A DNA stretch of 64,000 nucleotides from Streptomyces sp. NBC_01267 (GCF_036241575.1 NZ_CP108455.1:2432501-2496500), one strand, 5' to 3'. Counted from the stretch's first letter, positions 18,629 through 28,089 are shown. Numbers and translations: made by a program. The notes: generated by a model not told the origin, from the sequence alone.

Positions 18629-19246
18629 TCAGGCGCCGGTGCCGCCGCCGCCCGGAACGCCCGAGGCAGAGGAGATGATCTCGTCGATGAGGCCGTAGTC
18701 CTTGGCCTCCTCCGCCGTGTACCAGCGGTCGCGGTCACCGTCGCGGATGATCGCATCGACGGTCTGGCCGGAGTGCAGGGCGGTGATCTCCGCCATGCGC
18801 TTCTTCGTGCGCAGCAGCTGCTCGGCCTGGATCTTGATGTCCGAGGCGGTGCCGCCGAGGCCGGCCGACCCCTGGTGCATCAGGATGTCGGTGTTCGGGA
18901 GCGCGAAGCGCTTGCCCGCGGTGCCGCCGGTCAGCAGGAACTGGCCCATCGAGGCAGCGAGGCCCATACCGATGGTGACCACGTCGTTCGGGATGTACTG
19001 CATGGTGTCGTAGACCGCCATGCCCGCCGTCACCGAGCCGCCGGGGCTGTTGATGTAGAGGAAGATGTCCTTCTCCGGGTCAGCGGCAAGGAGCAGCAGC
19101 TGCGCGGTGATCTTGTTCGCGATCTCGTCGTCGACCTGCTGGCCGAGGAAGATGATCCGCTCTCCGAGCAGTCGGTTGTAGACCTGGTCGCCGAGGCCGC
19201 CACCGATGTTGGGCTCGCCGGCGGCGTAGGGCATCAGATTCGTCAC
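18629..19246 (-). CDS. clpP1: ATP-dependent Clp protease proteolytic subunit 1
   Basis: 205 residues from GTG 19246. Catalytic Ser is in [10 protein letters not shown], His in ILMHQGSAG, and the third residue Asp in the DGDRDRWYT region. The short N-terminus ([12 protein letters not shown]) leads directly into the protease core, and a Gly-rich tail ends it. With ClpP2 it forms the peptidase of ClpXP and ClpCP. A ClgR-type box about 145 bp upstream suggests activation by ClgR. Confidence 0.95.
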   Translation of the reverse strand: MTNLMPYAAGEPNIGGGLGDQVYNRLLGERIIFLGQQVDDEIANKITAQLLLLAADPEKDIFLYINSPGGSVTAGMAVYDTMQYIPNDVVTIGMGLAASMGQFLLTGGTAGKRFALPNTDILMHQGSAGLGGTASDIKIQAEQLLRTKKRMAEITALHSGQTVDAIIRDGDRDRWYTAEEAKDYGLIDEIISSASGVPGGGGTGA

Positions 19247-19388
19247 GTATCCACCTGCTCGTCTCTGACGGCTCCGGCCGTCTCAGCGTCTTGTACCAGC
19301 AGGAGTCCGGGGGGTTGGCTACTCCCGTGCTCTCCTCTTCATGGACCCTAACGCGCAGGTAGGACAACGCCATCCCGCTTCCCGAACT

Positions 19389-19402
19389 GTTCGCTCGGAG
19401 CG
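19389..19402. promoter_or_regulatory. ClgR-type operator upstream of clpP1
   Basis: GTTCGC-TCGGA-GCG matches the GTTCGC-N5-GCG recognition sequence reported for ClgR, the activator of clpP1, clpC and lon in Streptomyces. It lies 143-156 bp before the clpP1 GTG, in the tig-clpP1 gap. The motif reads on the plus strand, opposite to clpP1, but is partly symmetric. Confidence 0.6.
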
Positions 19403-19431
19403 CAAGGTACGGGCCATGTGCGTGCGTACGA

Positions 19432-19468
19432 CGAAGGGTCCGGACGTGCAGTACGCCCGGACCCTTCG
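19432..19468 (-). terminator. Terminator after tig
   Basis: Inverted repeat with 12-bp arms (CGAAGGGTCCGG and complement) and a 13-nt loop, 57 bp past the tig stop and upstream of clpP1. It separates the tig message from clpP1P2. Confidence 0.75.
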
Positions 19469-19525
19469 ATCGAGATGGGATTCGGCCGGGGTCAGATCAA
19501 CCCCCGGCCGGCATCGAACAGCGGC

Positions 19526-20929
19526 TCAGGACTCCCTCTTGGCCTCGTCGGCAGCCTCGTCCGACGCGCCGTCGGTGACGGCCTCGACGGTCTCGGCGGC
19601 GGCCTCGGCCTCTTCGTCGTCGTCGCTCAGGTCGACGATCTCACCGTTGGTGTCCTTGACCTTGGCGGCCTCGACGACCACCGCGAGCGCCTTGCCGCGG
19701 GCGACCTCGCCGACCAGCATCGGGACCTGGCCACCCTCGACGACCGCCTGGGCGAACTGGTCGGGGCTCATGCCGGAGGAAGCGGCACGCCGCATGAGGT
19801 GCTCGGTGAGCTCCTCCTGGTTGACGTTCAGCTTCTCCTTGTTGACCAGCTCGTCGAGGATGAACTGGGTCTTGATGCCCTTCTCCGCCTGCTCCTTGGT
19901 CTCAGCGGTGAACTCTTCCTCGGTCTTGCCCTGGATCTCCAGGTACTTGGCGAGGTCGAGGCCCATCTGGCCGAGCTGGTGGTGCTCCAGGTTGTGCTTG
20001 CGGGTGTTGATCTCGTCCTCGAGGAGCTTCTCGGGGATCGGGACCTCCGCCAGCTTCAGCAGCTCGTCGAGGACGCGCTCCTGGGCCTGGGTGGCCTGGT
20101 CGTACTGCTTGGTGTTCTCGAGGCGCTTGCGGCTGTCGGCCTTGAGCTCGTCCAGCGTGTCGAACTCGCTCGCCAGCTGCGCGAAGTCGTCGTCCAGGCC
20201 GGGAAGTTCACGAGCGGCGACCGCGGTGACCTTGACGGTGACCTCGGCCGGCTTGCCCTCGGCGGAGCCGCCCTTGAGCTCGGAGGTGAAGGTGGCCTCG
20301 CCACCCGCCTCCAGACCGATCACGGCCTCGTCGATACCGTCGAGCAGCTCACCGGAACCGATGGTGTACGAAACACCCTCGGCCACGCCGTCCTCCAGGA
20401 CCTCACCGTCGACCTTGGCCTCCAGGTCGATCGTGACGACGTCACCGTCGGCGGCGGCGCGCTCGACGGGGTTGGTGGACGCGAAGCGGCCACGCAGCTC
20501 CTCGACGGCCTTGTCGACGTCCTCGTCGCTGACCTCGACCGCGTCGACCTCGACCTCGATGCCGGAGTAGTCCGGGATCTCGATCTCGGGCCGGACGTCG
20601 ACCTCGGCAGTGAAGGCGAGCAGCTCGCCGTCCTTGAGCTCGGTGATGTCGACCTCGGGCTGGCCGAGGACATTCAGCTCACCCTCGTTGACGGCCTCGG
20701 TGTAGTACTTCGGGAGGGCGTCGTTGACGGCCTCCTCCAGGACGGCGCCGCGGCCGAAGCGCTGGTCGATGACACGGTTCGGGATCTTGCCCTTACGGAA
20801 GCCCTTCACCGTGACCTGCTCGTTGATCTTCTTGTACGCCGCGTCGAGGCTGTCCTTGAGCTCCTCGAAGGGCACCTCGATGCTGAGCCGAACCCGAGTC
20901 GGATTCAGGGTCTCCACGGCGCTCTTCAC
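19526..20929 (-). CDS. tig: Trigger factor (ribosome-associated chaperone)
   Basis: 467 residues from GTG 20929. The N-terminal ribosome-binding domain holds [17 protein letters not shown] (the signature GFRxGKxP), the middle holds the FKBP-like prolyl isomerase domain (around [14 protein letters not shown]), and the C-terminal chaperone arms follow. The tail is very acidic ([18 protein letters not shown]). It binds nascent chains at the tunnel exit. Its placement next to clpP1P2-clpX is conserved in actinobacteria and many other bacteria. Confidence 0.96.
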   Translation of the reverse strand: MKSAVETLNPTRVRLSIEVPFEELKDSLDAAYKKINEQVTVKGFRKGKIPNRVIDQRFGRGAVLEEAVNDALPKYYTEAVNEGELNVLGQPEVDITELKDGELLAFTAEVDVRPEIEIPDYSGIEVEVDAVEVSDEDVDKAVEELRGRFASTNPVERAAADGDVVTIDLEAKVDGEVLEDGVAEGVSYTIGSGELLDGIDEAVIGLEAGGEATFTSELKGGSAEGKPAEVTVKVTAVAARELPGLDDDFAQLASEFDTLDELKADSRKRLENTKQYDQATQAQERVLDELLKLAEVPIPEKLLEDEINTRKHNLEHHQLGQMGLDLAKYLEIQGKTEEEFTAETKEQAEKGIKTQFILDELVNKEKLNVNQEELTEHLMRRAASSGMSPDQFAQAVVEGGQVPMLVGEVARGKALAVVVEAAKVKDTNGEIVDLSDDDEEAEAAAETVEAVTDGASDEAADEAKRES

Positions 20930-21043
20930 GGTTCGGTCTCCTTGGGGGCTGACTTCAGAATCTCTGCCCGGTTAGAGACACGCGGGCACACAGCTTGCAT
21001 AGTAACGGCAAGCAGGAGGAGACCCACAATGCGATCTTGCTGA

Positions 21044-21120
21044 TGGTCGGGGTGGCCGGATTCGAACCGACGACCTTCCGCTCCCAAAGCGGACGCGCTA
21101 CCAAGCTGCGCCACACCCCG
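21044..21120 (-). tRNA. tRNA-Pro (anticodon TGG)
   Basis: 77 nt including an encoded CCA. The acceptor stem is CGGGGTG pairing with CACCCCG, the anticodon stem-loop is CCGCT-TTTGGGA-GCGG type with anticodon TGG, and the T-loop reads GGTTCGAATCC. It is transcribed in the same direction as tig and lies upstream of it. Confidence 0.95.
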
Positions 21121-21238
21121 TCGGTGCGAGACGTAGGGTACATGGCCGCACGTGACGCCGTGGCCGCATTTCACGCGCCACGGGAGCGGTGGCGAGCGGC
21201 GGCGCGGTACCGGTGTGCACCGACCGGGTCCGACCCGC

Positions 21239-21244
21239 TACGAT
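21239..21244 (+). promoter_or_regulatory. Possible -10 element for tRNA-Gly
   Basis: TACGAT lies 38 bp before the tRNA-Gly 5' end. A weak -35 candidate TGCACC (21216-21221) is 17 nt upstream. The -10 is a good match to TAnnnT; the -35 is poor. Confidence 0.35.
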
Positions 21245-21282
21245 GCTTCTCGTCGCCGCGGTCGTTCCGGCCTGCGGCGCCT

Positions 21283-21356
21283 GCGGGCGTAGCTCAATGG
21301 TAGAGCCCTAGTCTTCCAAACTAGCTACGCGGGTTCGATTCCCGTCGCCCGCTCCA
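21283..21356 (+). tRNA. tRNA-Gly (anticodon TCC)
   Basis: 74 nt including CCA. The acceptor GCGGGCG pairs with CGCCCGC, the D arm has TAGCTCAATGGTAGAGC, the anticodon arm is CTAGT-CTTCCAA-ACTAG giving TCC, and the T arm has GGGTTCGATTCCC. It is divergent from tRNA-Pro. Confidence 0.97.
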
Positions 21357-21360
21357 CAGA

Positions 21361-21404
21361 ACAACGGCCCGGCCGGTGAGTCCGTTCACCGGCCGGGCCG
21401 TTGT
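21361..21404. terminator. Strong hairpin terminator after tRNA-Gly
   Basis: A perfect 19-bp inverted repeat (ACAACGGCCCGGCCGGTGA and its complement) with a 6-nt loop, 4 bp past the tRNA-Gly CCA. It is also 20 bp past the stop of the leftward small gene at 21425, so it works in both directions. Confidence 0.9.
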
Positions 21405-21424
21405 CGTGTCCCGGAACGTCCTGC

Positions 21425-21619
21425 CTAGAACTTGATCTGGTTGATCGTGTCGGCTATCGAGTTGAGGAACCTGTTGATCGACGGGGCCATGCCCGTCGAT
21501 GCCACGAAGAAGCCGAAGAGCGCGGCGACGACCGCTGGTCCCGGTTTGATGGATCCACTGCGGATCAACACCACAAGGACGATCGCCAACAGCAGCACCA
21601 CTGACAGTGAAATGGCCAC
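21425..21619 (-). CDS. Small membrane protein of unknown function
   Basis: 64 residues from GTG 21619, with AAAGG about 10 nt upstream. It has two hydrophobic segments: SLSVVLLLAIVLVVLI near the N-terminus and PAVVAALFGFFVAS in the middle, joined by a short basic turn, then a tail SINRFLNSIADTINQIKF that looks like an amphipathic helix. I recall similar short proteins in other Streptomyces, but no named family. It is monocistronic, between a terminator and a long non-coding gap. Confidence 0.7.
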   Translation of the reverse strand: MAISLSVVLLLAIVLVVLIRSGSIKPGPAVVAALFGFFVASTGMAPSINRFLNSIADTINQIKF

Positions 21620-22104
21620 AACTGATCACACCTTTGGTCGGTCCGCCTTGCCGGCCGGGAACGGTGCCGCTCCAGCACTCTTCCGCGAGCTCCATCGTGC
21701 CACCAACCAGCCTGTGCTTGTTGCCTGCTGACGAAACGCCGCCGATCAGATCGCGCCATCCCGCGCACCCCGCGCGGACGGCGCCCGCGCCCGGCTCACA
21801 GGCACCGCCCGCGCCCCCGGGGGCAATTTCCGGACTGTGCGCCCCGTCACTCTCACGAACAAATTCGAAAAGATCGTTCCACTGTCCACACATTTCATTC
21901 ACAGGTGATTCTGATAACGCGGAATCCGGCCGCAATCATGCACAGAAAGCTGGCACTATGTACCAGTTTGAGGCGATCAGAACACCCATATGGGCACATA
22001 AGATCGGCGCGTAAAGATTATTTACCGGGGTACCTGTACTGCGAATATCACACCCATCGGAGAGGGTTTTACGGAATCCCTCATGCGACGCTAGGGTTCC
22101 TCGA
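21620..22104. other. Long non-coding gap, AT-rich in its right half
   Basis: 485 bp without a supportable gene. The left half carries the promoter and ribosome site of the small leftward gene. From about 21,900 to 22,090 the base composition is clearly richer in A/T than the rest of the window. The right end holds the acyltransferase promoter. I see no transposon end or tRNA-derived direct repeat in it. Confidence 0.6.
22069..22097 (+). promoter_or_regulatory. Promoter of the acyltransferase gene, probably leaderless
   Basis: TTACGG (22069-22074) and TAGGGT (22092-22097) are separated by exactly 17 nt, a good fit to the vegetative Streptomyces type. The expected start of transcription, 6-7 nt past the -10, coincides with the ATG at 22105, and no ribosome site precedes that ATG. 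A leaderless message is therefore likely. Confidence 0.5.
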
Positions 22105-23280
22105 ATGGTTCACGCTCCACACGGATATCAGCGGGCCCCACTCCCCCTGGCGCGGGAGACGGAACTCGAACCCCCCACCTCTTCACAGTCGCCACAGAGA
22201 CCCGGCACAGCCCCCGCACAGACGGCCGCCCCGGGCGCCAAGAAGCAGCGTGACGCGCTCTTCGACAACGCGAAGTTCCTGGCCATCGTGCTCGTGGCCA
22301 CGGCACACGCATGGGAACCCCTGATGGACGGCAGCCGTACCACCAGGGCCCTCTACATGTTCGTCTACACCTTCCACATGCCCGCATTCATCGTCATCTC
22401 GGGATATTTCTCCCGCAGTTTCGACATGCGGCCGGACCGGCTGCGCCGGCTGGTGACGGGCGTCGTCGTGCCGTACGTGGTCTTCGAGACCACGTACTCG
22501 CTCTACGAGAAGTGGGGCAACAACGACCCCTCGCACGAGATCAGCCTGCTCGACCCGTACTACCTGACCTGGTTCCTGATCGCCCTCTTCATCTGGCGGC
22601 TGACCACACCGATCTGGCGCAATCTGCGCTATCCGATGACCATTTCACTCGTGATCGCGGTGCTCGCGGCGATCACGCCGAACATCGGCGACGACCTGGA
22701 TCTCCAGCGGGTCCTGCAGTTCCTGCCGTTCTTCGTCCTGGGCCTGAAGCTGAAGCCCGAACACTTCCAGCTGGTGCAGCGCCGCGGTGCGCGGCTGGTG
22801 GCCGTGCCGGTCATGCTCGCCACGCTGGTGTTCGCGTACTGGGCGGCGCCCCGGATGACGCTCAACTGGTTCTACCGGGGCACCAGCGCCCAGGAGCTGG
22901 GCGTCTCGTGGTGGGAAGGGGTCGTCATGGCTCTCGGTCTCACCGCCTGCTCGCTGGTGCTGACCGCCTGCTTCCTGGCCTTGGTGCCGCGGGGCAGGAC
23001 CTGGTTCACCGCGTTGGGCGCGGGCACGCTCTGCGGCTATCTGCTGCACGGACTGCTGATCAAGACCATCGAGTACGCCGGCTGGATCGACGACTTCAGC
23101 TGGCTGAAGAGCCCGCTCGGCGAGGTGTTCTCGACCCTGTTCATGGCAGCGGCCGTGACGCTCTTCTGCACTCCGCCGGTACGGCGGGTGATGCGCTTCG
23201 TGACCGAGCCCGAGATGAAGTGGGCCTTCCGGCCCGACCCGGTGGCGACCGCCCGTGAGCGCGAGAAGGTCCCCGCCTGA
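22105..23280 (+). CDS. Membrane acyltransferase, acyltransferase-3 / COG3594 (fucose 4-O-acetylase-like) type
   Basis: 391 residues. A disordered Pro/Ala-rich N-terminus (about 50 residues) precedes about ten membrane helices. The first helix begins after RDALFDNAKFLAIVLVATAH and contains the conserved His of this family (ATAHAWEPL); FHMPAFIVISGYFSR is the second family hallmark. Such enzymes move an acetyl group across the membrane onto a sugar or lipid; the substrate cannot be read from the sequence. It is a single gene, ending in a hairpin shared with the convergent ABC transporter operon. Confidence 0.85.
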   Translation: MVHAPHGYQRAPLPLARETELEPPTSSQSPQRPGTAPAQTAAPGAKKQRDALFDNAKFLAIVLVATAHAWEPLMDGSRTTRALYMFVYTFHMPAFIVISGYFSRSFDMRPDRLRRLVTGVVVPYVVFETTYSLYEKWGNNDPSHEISLLDPYYLTWFLIALFIWRLTTPIWRNLRYPMTISLVIAVLAAITPNIGDDLDLQRVLQFLPFFVLGLKLKPEHFQLVQRRGARLVAVPVMLATLVFAYWAAPRMTLNWFYRGTSAQELGVSWWEGVVMALGLTACSLVLTACFLALVPRGRTWFTALGAGTLCGYLLHGLLIKTIEYAGWIDDFSWLKSPLGEVFSTLFMAAAVTLFCTPPVRRVMRFVTEPEMKWAFRPDPVATAREREKVPA

Positions 23281-23304
23281 TCCGCGAGCCGAACCAGCAT
23301 GCGC

Positions 23305-23354
23305 ACGGCACACGCCCCGTCCGACGGAAACCCGTCGGGCGGGGCGTGTGCCGT
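23305..23354. terminator. Bidirectional terminator between the acyltransferase and the ABC permease
   Basis: Arms ACGGCACACGCCCCG and CGGGGCGTGTGCCGT enclose a second inner stem (CCGACGG/CCGTCGG). It lies 25 bp past the acyltransferase stop and 24 bp past the permease stop. Confidence 0.85.
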
Positions 23355-23377
23355 TGGCAGACCTCCTGGACCACGCT

Positions 23378-25822
23378 TCAGCGGCGGACGACCGCCCTGG
23401 CCGGGAGCAGTGTCGACGTCAGGCCCAGGGCCACCACGCCCGCGGCGAACGATCCGTACACCAGCGGTGGGATGTACGGGCCCTCTCCGGTGAGGCCCTT
23501 CATCATCGGGATCAGCGTCGCGAGCGCGATCGCGGTGCCGAGCGCGATCCCGGCCAGCGCGACCAGCAGGGCCTCCCAGCGGATCATGCCCATGACCTGG
23601 CGGCGGGTGGAGCCGATCAGCCGGAGCACGGAGAGTTCACGGCGGCGGTCGAGAACCGTCATCACCAGGGTGTTGGCCGCGGCGACCGCGGCGAACCCGC
23701 CGAGTACCACCGCCATGGTGGTGTTGGCCCAGGCGTTCAGCTGCCGGTCGAGACCCTGCGCCGTGGCGTAGCCGTCCTTGGTGGTGACCTGGCCCAGCCC
23801 CGCGAGCCCGGCCGCTGCCCGCGTGGACGACCGTACGAGGAGTTCCGTCGCGAACGGCGAGGTGACGTGCGCGGTCAACTCCGCCTGCGGGAGCGTCAGC
23901 TGGGGCAGGCCGATGCCCCGGCCGTACACCGCGACGACCCGGGGGGCCGCCGGGGTGCCGTCCGGCAGGCGCAGGTGCAGGCGGTCGCCGGTCCGTACGT
24001 GGGCCGCGGCGGCGAGGGAGGCGTCGACCGCCACCGTGCCGTGGCCCAGCGCGTCCAGCGATCCGGCGCGCACACCGAGGTCCTGGACCCTGGCCAGGTC
24101 GTGGCCCCGGCCGGAGACGCCCTGCGCCGACGCGCTCTCCAGGTAGGCGCCGTCGCCCGAGCCGATCGGTACCAGTACGGAGGTGTGCAGCACGGAGACG
24201 GCCGTGGACACGCCTGCGGTCGACTTCGCCCGGTCCACCGCGCCGGACGGCAGGCCCGCGGGCGCCGAGACGACGTGATCGGCGGTGATGCCGTCCCGCA
24301 GCTGGTGGGCCGCCACCCGGTCCTCGCTGGTGTGCATGAAGACCAGCACCGACGAGAAGGCCATCGCGAGGACGATCGGGGTGATGGCGGAGGAGAGCCT
24401 GCGGGCATGGGTACGGGAATTGGCCGCGGCCAGCGAGGCCGCGGCGCCGCCCGCGCGGAGCGGGAAGCCGATGAGCCCCGCGCAGAGCCGGGCGATCAGC
24501 GGGCCGAGCAGGGCCACCGCCAGCATGAAGAGCATGACCACACCGAGTGCGGTGTTGGCCGCGTTCTCCCCCGACTCCGATGCGGCCAGCCCGGCGAGGA
24601 CGAAGCCTCCGACGAGCGCCGCGACGCCCAGCGGCGTCCGGATCAGTCCCGGGCGCAGCCGCTCCACGGCGGACTCGGCCAGCGCCAGCCCCGGCTTGAT
24701 CTTCGAGGGACGGCGCGCCGCGCAGTAGCCCGCCAGCAGCGCGGTGACGCAGGCGGCGCCGGTGGCGACGGTGAGCGGGAGCCAGGACACGGTCAGTTCG
24801 ACGGCCTGCGGAATTGCGCCCTTCTCCTTCAGCTGCCCGAACCACCAGGACGCCAGGGCGATGCCGGGCAGGCAGCCCAGCGCACCCGCGACCGGCGCGA
24901 CCAGCAGGGCCTCGGTGGCGACGGTGCGCCGGAGCTGGCGCGGGGTCGCGCCGATCGCCCGCAGCAGGGCGAACTCCCGACGGCGCTGGCCTACGGAGAG
25001 AGCGACCGTACCGGCCGCGGTGAAGATCGCCACCAGGGTGGCGATGCCGCCGAAGGAGCCGCCGATGCCGGTGAGGGCCTCCTTGGCGTACGCCAGGGTG
25101 GGGTCCTCGACGGCGCCCCGGTCGGTGCCGGTACGGACCTGGGCCTGCGTGCCCAGGGCGTGTCCGACCTGGTCGGCGAGGGCGTCGGTGGTGGTCCCGG
25201 GCCGGGGCAGGACGACGATGGCGTCGACCCGGCCGGGGTGGCCGGAGAGCGACTGCGCCTGCGCGTCACCGAACCAGACGGTGCCGGCTGCGTCGGTGAG
25301 GCCGGAAACGGTGAACTCCCGCTCCCCCGCTGCCGTGTCGAGCGTGATCCGGTCACCGACCGCGGCGTCCGCCCCCATCACCACTTCGCCGGTACGGGGT
25401 GCGGCGCCCGCCGACAGCCGGGTGCCGGTGAAGGCGGTGGAGCCCCAGCCGTGGGCGGTCAGCGGGCCGGCCGTGCGGTCCGCTGCGGCTGCGGTCCGGT
25501 GGACCGGAAAGGTGAGGTCGGGGATCGCCTTCGCGGCGCCGGGGACCGAAGCGGCCTTCCGTACCAGGGCGTTGTCGAGTCGTGCCCTGTCCGGGACCGG
25601 CGACTGCGTGGCCTTGACGTGCGACTGCTGGTCGGCGGCGGCGACCACGGGGGCGCCCGCGTACCGTGCGGGCGGGACGGTGGCCAGTACTCCGGTCTGC
25701 AGCAGGATTCCGCAGGCGGAGACGATCAGCGCGGCTGCCATCAGCGCGATGAAGGTGCCGGCGAAACCGGAGGGGCGGAAGCGGATGGCCGCGCGGGCGA
25801 GACCGTTGGGGGTGCGGGACAT
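23378..25822 (-). CDS. ABC transporter permease, FtsX/MacB type with two FtsX domains
   Basis: 814 residues from ATG 25822. One N-terminal helix (FAGTFIALMAAALIVSACG) is followed by a large outside domain, then three-helix FtsX modules: the first at about residues 260-400 with the signature RRREFALLRAIGATPRQLRR, the second at the C-terminus with RRRELSVLRLIGSTRRQVM. The overall layout is two such modules separated by a second outside domain. This is the family of lipoprotein or antimicrobial exporters and mechanotransmitters. Its ATG overlaps the stop of the ATPase gene (TGATG), so both are translationally coupled. The substrate is unknown. Confidence 0.92.
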   Translation of the reverse strand: MSRTPNGLARAAIRFRPSGFAGTFIALMAAALIVSACGILLQTGVLATVPPARYAGAPVVAAADQQSHVKATQSPVPDRARLDNALVRKAASVPGAAKAIPDLTFPVHRTAAAADRTAGPLTAHGWGSTAFTGTRLSAGAAPRTGEVVMGADAAVGDRITLDTAAGEREFTVSGLTDAAGTVWFGDAQAQSLSGHPGRVDAIVVLPRPGTTTDALADQVGHALGTQAQVRTGTDRGAVEDPTLAYAKEALTGIGGSFGGIATLVAIFTAAGTVALSVGQRRREFALLRAIGATPRQLRRTVATEALLVAPVAGALGCLPGIALASWWFGQLKEKGAIPQAVELTVSWLPLTVATGAACVTALLAGYCAARRPSKIKPGLALAESAVERLRPGLIRTPLGVAALVGGFVLAGLAASESGENAANTALGVVMLFMLAVALLGPLIARLCAGLIGFPLRAGGAAASLAAANSRTHARRLSSAITPIVLAMAFSSVLVFMHTSEDRVAAHQLRDGITADHVVSAPAGLPSGAVDRAKSTAGVSTAVSVLHTSVLVPIGSGDGAYLESASAQGVSGRGHDLARVQDLGVRAGSLDALGHGTVAVDASLAAAAHVRTGDRLHLRLPDGTPAAPRVVAVYGRGIGLPQLTLPQAELTAHVTSPFATELLVRSSTRAAAGLAGLGQVTTKDGYATAQGLDRQLNAWANTTMAVVLGGFAAVAAANTLVMTVLDRRRELSVLRLIGSTRRQVMGMIRWEALLVALAGIALGTAIALATLIPMMKGLTGEGPYIPPLVYGSFAAGVVALGLTSTLLPARAVVRR

Positions 25823-26637
25823 CACGCTGCGGCCCCCGCGTACACCGGCGCGGTCAGGGCCTTCATGCGCGCCGCGATCTGCGTGGCGGACGCGCGCGGC
25901 AGGCTGTCGGCGATCTCGCCGTCCGCCAGGAAGAGGACGCTGTCCGCGTAGGCGGCGGCTGCCGGGTCGTGGGTCACCATCACGACCGTCGCGCCGAGGG
26001 TGTCGACCGCGCCGCGCAGCAGGTTCAGCACCTCGGCCGCCGTGGTGGTGTCCAGGGCGCCGGTCGGCTCGTCGGCGAAGACGACGTCCGGCTCGGTGAC
26101 GAGCGCGCGGGCGATGGCGACGCGCTGCTGCTGACCGCCGGAGAGTTCGCCGGGGCGGCGCTTGCCCTTGCCTTCGAGGCCGACCTTCGCGAGGAGTCCG
26201 GCGGCCCGGTCCCGGTCCTGGTGGACACCCGCGAGGCGCATCGGGAGCAGGACGTTCTGCTCGACGGTGAGCGAGGGCAGCAGGTTGAACGCCTGGAAGA
26301 CGAAGCCGATGCGGGAGCGGCGCAGGGCGGTGAGCTTGTTCTCGCTCATGCCGGTGATCTCGGTGCCGCCGAGCCGTACGGAGCCCTCGGTGGGACGGTC
26401 GAGGCCCGCCGCGCACTGGAGGAACGTCGACTTGCCCGATCCTGACGGGCCCATCACCGCGGTGAAACCGGCACGCGGGAGGGCGAGGTCGATCCCGCGC
26501 AGGGCGTGGACGACGGAGCTGCCGCGCCCGTACCTGCGGCGGACGCCGCGCAGCTCCACGGCCCAGTCGGTGCCCGGGACGACCGCTGTACGAGGGTCGT
26601 CCGGCCCGGCCTGCCGATTGCTGCGTCGCAGCCCCAT
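25822..26637 (-). CDS. ABC transporter ATP-binding protein, MacB/LolD type
   Basis: 271 residues. Walker A is GPSGSGKST, the signature is LSGGQQQR, Walker B is VVFADEPTG, and the switch His is in MVTHDP. The LolD/MacB class is indicated by the short, single-domain form and the partner permease. The ATG at 26637 has GGAAGG about 9 nt upstream; a GTG at 26658 in frame is less likely. There is no adjacent two-component system of the kind that often controls such exporters. Confidence 0.93.
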   Translation of the reverse strand: MGLRRSNRQAGPDDPRTAVVPGTDWAVELRGVRRRYGRGSSVVHALRGIDLALPRAGFTAVMGPSGSGKSTFLQCAAGLDRPTEGSVRLGGTEITGMSENKLTALRRSRIGFVFQAFNLLPSLTVEQNVLLPMRLAGVHQDRDRAAGLLAKVGLEGKGKRRPGELSGGQQQRVAIARALVTEPDVVFADEPTGALDTTTAAEVLNLLRGAVDTLGATVVMVTHDPAAAAYADSVLFLADGEIADSLPRASATQIAARMKALTAPVYAGAAA

Positions 26638-26821
26638 GTTGTCCGCCTTCCGTTTCACCCGATGTCTACGGCTTCGACGCTACGGAGAGCGGGGTGGGTG
26701 GAACCATGGCGGCTGCTGGCGGATACGGGGTGGGGTTCTCCCCACCAGGCCCTCAGGAGATCCGGCCGTCAGCAGACCCGGTCGTCGGAGCAGCGGGCCA
26801 GGCCTTCAGAAGACCCGACCG

Positions 26822-27985
26822 TCAGAGCATCGGCCCCGAATCCGCGTCCCGGCAGATCAGCAGCAGCGCCCGGTCGTCGTTCACGTCCTTCGCCACCGCC
26901 TCGATCAGATGCCACGCGGCGCCCTCGAAGCCGGTCGGCACATACCGGTCGGCCTCCCCCGACAACCGGTCGATGCCCTCGCTGATGTCCCGGTCCGGGG
27001 CCTCGACCAGGCCGTCCGTGAAGAGCATCAGTACGTCACCGGGGCCCAGCGAGCCCTTGGCCGGGTCGAACTCGGCGCCGTCGTAGACACCCAGCAGCGG
27101 GCCCTCGCCGGACTTCTCCTCCCAGCGGCCACTGCCCGCGTGGAGCTGGAGCGCGGGGAGGTGGCCCGCGGAGAGGAGTTCGTAGTCGCCGGAGTCCAGG
27201 TCGAGGACCAGGTGGATCGAGGTGGCGAATCCTTCGTCCCAGTCCTGGCGGAGGAGGTAGCCGTTGGCGGCCGGCAGGAAGTCGTGCGGCGGCAGTGAGC
27301 CGAGCAGGCCGCCGAACGCGCCCGACAGCAGCAGGGCGCGGGAGCCCGCGTCCATCCCCTTGCCCGAGACGTCCGTGAGGACGACCTCCAGGGTGCGTCC
27401 GCCGCTGGTGCGTGCGGCCACCACGAAGTCGCCCGAGAAGGACTGGCCGCCTGCGGGGCGCAGCGCCATCTCGCGGTGCCAGCCCTGTGGCAGCCGGGGC
27501 AGTTTGCTCTGCACCCGGATGCGTTCGCGCAGGTCGAAGAGCATGGTCCCGCCGCGCCGCCACGGCACCCCGACCCGGCTGCGGAACTGCGCGATGAGCA
27601 GGCCGAAGAGACCGCAGGCGGCCACCGTGAGGACCGTGCCGGGGGTGACCTGGGCGGTGCCGTCGGTGTACGGGCCGAGCGCGACCGATTCGACGATGAG
27701 GGCGGCAGCCGCCGCCGCGTACAGCGCGAGCAGGCTCGCGGGGCGCAGCAGCAGTCCCCCGGCCACGATGGGCAGGACCAGGATCGAGGGGGAGCACCAC
27801 ACGGGCGTGAGGACGGTCCCGCAGGCGAGCGCCGGGACGGTCAGCATCAGCCCGGCCAGGGCGATCCAGTCCGAGCCGTCGCCCCTGAAGTAGTCGACGC
27901 CTGATCTGCGCAGCCCGATGCGGGCCCGGTGCAGGGACTTCCGCATCCGGGCCGTGACTGATTCTTCTCCGACGCCACCGGCCAT
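26822..27985 (-). CDS. Membrane-bound PP2C-type serine/threonine phosphatase (SpoIIE domain)
   Basis: 387 residues. Three to four membrane helices lie in residues 40-140 and a SpoIIE/PP2C domain follows. Metal-binding acids sit in QSFSGDF, LTDVSGKGMDAG, MLFTDGLVEA and the terminal NDDRALLL. Such enzymes often dephosphorylate anti-anti-sigma factors. There is no PAS, GAF or kinase domain. The ATG at 27985 has AAGG 8 nt upstream; the longer frame to 28084 would run into the promoter region of the divergent acetyltransferase. Its partner is not adjacent. Confidence 0.9.
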   Translation of the reverse strand: MAGGVGEESVTARMRKSLHRARIGLRRSGVDYFRGDGSDWIALAGLMLTVPALACGTVLTPVWCSPSILVLPIVAGGLLLRPASLLALYAAAAAALIVESVALGPYTDGTAQVTPGTVLTVAACGLFGLLIAQFRSRVGVPWRRGGTMLFDLRERIRVQSKLPRLPQGWHREMALRPAGGQSFSGDFVVAARTSGGRTLEVVLTDVSGKGMDAGSRALLLSGAFGGLLGSLPPHDFLPAANGYLLRQDWDEGFATSIHLVLDLDSGDYELLSAGHLPALQLHAGSGRWEEKSGEGPLLGVYDGAEFDPAKGSLGPGDVLMLFTDGLVEAPDRDISEGIDRLSGEADRYVPTGFEGAAWHLIEAVAKDVNDDRALLLICRDADSGPML

Positions 27986-28089
27986 TGCCCGGACCTTATC
28001 CACCCACGCGGGTCCTGTGCAGGGGGACCCTATGACATTGCGTTCGAAATCGACTCGCCCGACGTGGGCCGCGCTGGTAGGCATGGCCC

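Noticed and set aside
21044..21404. tRNA genes as attachment site of an integrated element
   Set aside because: No integrase gene, no direct repeat of a tRNA 3' end and no mobile-type genes are near.
23255..25951. 898-residue rightward frame over the ABC permease
   Set aside because: It mirrors the permease and ATPase genes on the other strand, with Arg/Gly/Asp-rich sequence and no domain.
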